Shown: in pieces, positions 47,394-48,122 of the stretch
Layout: each line of letters begins with the position of its first letter
Position numbering within the stretch: the first letter of the stretch is position 1
Assembly: GCA_029263395.1 (NCBI GenBank)
Contig: JAJCXO010000135.1
Coordinates: 1-48,122, forward strand
Length of the DNA: 48,122 bases
Direction of reading: 5' to 3'
From: Acidobacteriota bacterium
GTDB lineage: Bacteria; Acidobacteriota; Thermoanaerobaculia; Multivoradales; J023
Made by a program: the position numbers and the translations under genes
Notes under the pieces: model-generated
Database searches by the model: none
Told to the model about the DNA's origin: nothing
The model's input: the letters and a program-made list of their open reading frames with translations, nothing else

Positions 47394-48122
47394 ATGCGAA
47401 AGACGCGCGAGATTCTGAGACTGTTATGGCAGTTGAGATTTGGGGTCCGGCAGACGGCGCGCTCGTGCCAGACGAGCCATGCGACGGTGGTGGAATACCG
47501 TCGGCGTGCCGAGGCGGCAGGTCTGGACTGGCCAGGAGTCGAGGCGATGGATACTGTGAATCTGGAGCGCCGGCTATTCCCGTCTACGACGTCGAAGTCG
47601 CCGCCTGTTAGGCCACAACCGGACTGGAGCGAGATCCATCAGGAGCTGAAGGGCAAGGGCGTGACGCTGCAGCTGTTGTGGGACGAGCACAAGGCGGTGT
47701 ACCAAGACGGCTACCAGTACAGCCGATTCTGCGAGCTCTACGGAGACTGGCGCGGTCGCCTGGACCTGAGCATGCGCCAGCATCACCGCGCCGGAGAGAA
47801 GCTCTTCGTGGACTATTGCGGCCAGACGGTGCCGATCACCGACCCGGGCACCGGAGCGATCCATGAGGCTGAGATTTTCGTCGCCGTGCTGGGCGCCAGC
47901 AATTACACGTATGCCGAGGCCACGCGTAGCCAGGGACTTGTCGACTGGGTCGGCTCGCACATTCGTACCTTGGAGTTCCTCGACGGCTGTCCCGAACTGT
48001 TCGTGCCCGACAACCTGAAATCGGGTGTCAATAGACCTTGCCGCTACGAGCCAGAGCTGAATCCAACCTACCGTGATCTGGCGACGCACTATGGGATGGC
48101 GATCATCCCGGCGCGAGTGCGT
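47394..48122 (+). CDS. istA: IS21-family transposase IstA, 3' end beyond window
   Basis: 243 codons, open at the window edge. ATG 47394 is chosen because GAGGAG (47381) lies 7 bases upstream and MRKTREILRLLWQLRFGVRQ is the usual IstA beginning; ATG 47373 is in frame but lacks this. A helix-turn-helix (~8-40, VRQTARSCQTSHATVVEYRR) binds the terminal repeats. The DDE catalytic core shows Asp140 in KLFVDYCGQTVPI and Asp206 in FVPDNLKSGV; the Glu lies past the edge. Full-length IstA is about 500 residues, so roughly half is present. Confidence 0.93.
   Translation, partial: MRKTREILRLLWQLRFGVRQTARSCQTSHATVVEYRRRAEAAGLDWPGVEAMDTVNLERRLFPSTTSKSPPVRPQPDWSEIHQELKGKGVTLQLLWDEHKAVYQDGYQYSRFCELYGDWRGRLDLSMRQHHRAGEKLFVDYCGQTVPITDPGTGAIHEAEIFVAVLGASNYTYAEATRSQGLVDWVGSHIRTLEFLDGCPELFVPDNLKSGVNRPCRYEPELNPTYRDLATHYGMAIIPARVR

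Larger units (their letters stand above)
47152..48122 (+). mobile_element. IS21-family insertion sequence, left end and part of istA
   Basis: The region holds an array of short direct and inverted repeats followed by an istA-type transposase gene, the standard IS21 left-end layout. The outer boundary is probably at the TG of TGTTCCGACGG (47174). The right end, istB and any target-site duplication lie beyond the window. The transposase is intact as far as it goes. Confidence 0.85.

Overview
The window looks like a chromosomal segment of an Acidobacteriota bacterium (Thermoanaerobaculia/Holophagae-like is my guess). The GC content is high. The gene content fits: an ADOP-type duplicated FtsX/MacB permease, an Oar-like TonB-dependent receptor with a carboxypeptidase-regulatory N-domain, a CRTAC1 (FG-GAP/ASPIC-UnbV) protein next to a TPR lipoprotein, LutABC, PAS/GGDEF/EAL and GAF signalling proteins, and a radical SAM enzyme resembling tetraether/membrane-spanning lipid synthases. 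The assignment is inferred from gene families only. I saw no rRNA, tRNA or CRISPR array.

Layout. 1-970: gene-poor DNA with a 16-bp tandem repeat and two unrelated repeat families that both have a ~42-bp period. 989-7524: a secreted multidomain endonuclease I, a divergent O-antigen-ligase-like membrane protein, and a 7Fe ferredoxin. 7796-14568: a (+) block with two ArsA/GET3-type ATPases, the polyhydroxyalkanoate (PHA) regulator PhaR behind a strong promoter with three palindromic operators, two phasins, a patatin-like hydrolase and an NTF2-like secreted protein. I read this as a PHA-granule locus without its synthase. 14573-20705: a PAS-GGDEF-EAL protein, a UbiB-family kinase, a site-2 protease and a YkgJ metal-binding protein. 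20750-23089: an ankyrin-repeat, membrane-anchored protein of unknown role. 28840-23168 (-): one operon of sensor kinase, receiver-PP2C phosphatase, lutA, lutB and lutC, which couples L-lactate oxidation to a signalling pair. Divergent from it is a 28-codon leader ORF translationally coupled to the Tes/MSS-like radical SAM gene. Then come argE, the ADOP permease, an OmpR/histidine-kinase pair, the CRTAC1-TPR pair, and a large TonB-dependent receptor carrying an EF-hand loop, closed by a clear terminator.

43085-47150 is an accessory islet. It holds small proteins of unknown function, two or three of them lipoproteins, separated by copies of an ~80-bp repeat. It also contains a metzincin-like lipoprotein gene that appears split by a one-base frameshift. 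The window ends inside an IS21-family element: the left-end repeat array and the first 243 codons of istA are present, and the rest runs off the edge.

Most promising for follow-up: (i) the ArsA pair/PhaR/phasin/patatin locus with its operator triplet; (ii) the radical SAM enzyme with a coupled leader ORF and an extended -10 motif shared with another gene; (iii) the 80-bp-repeat islet with small unknown genes.
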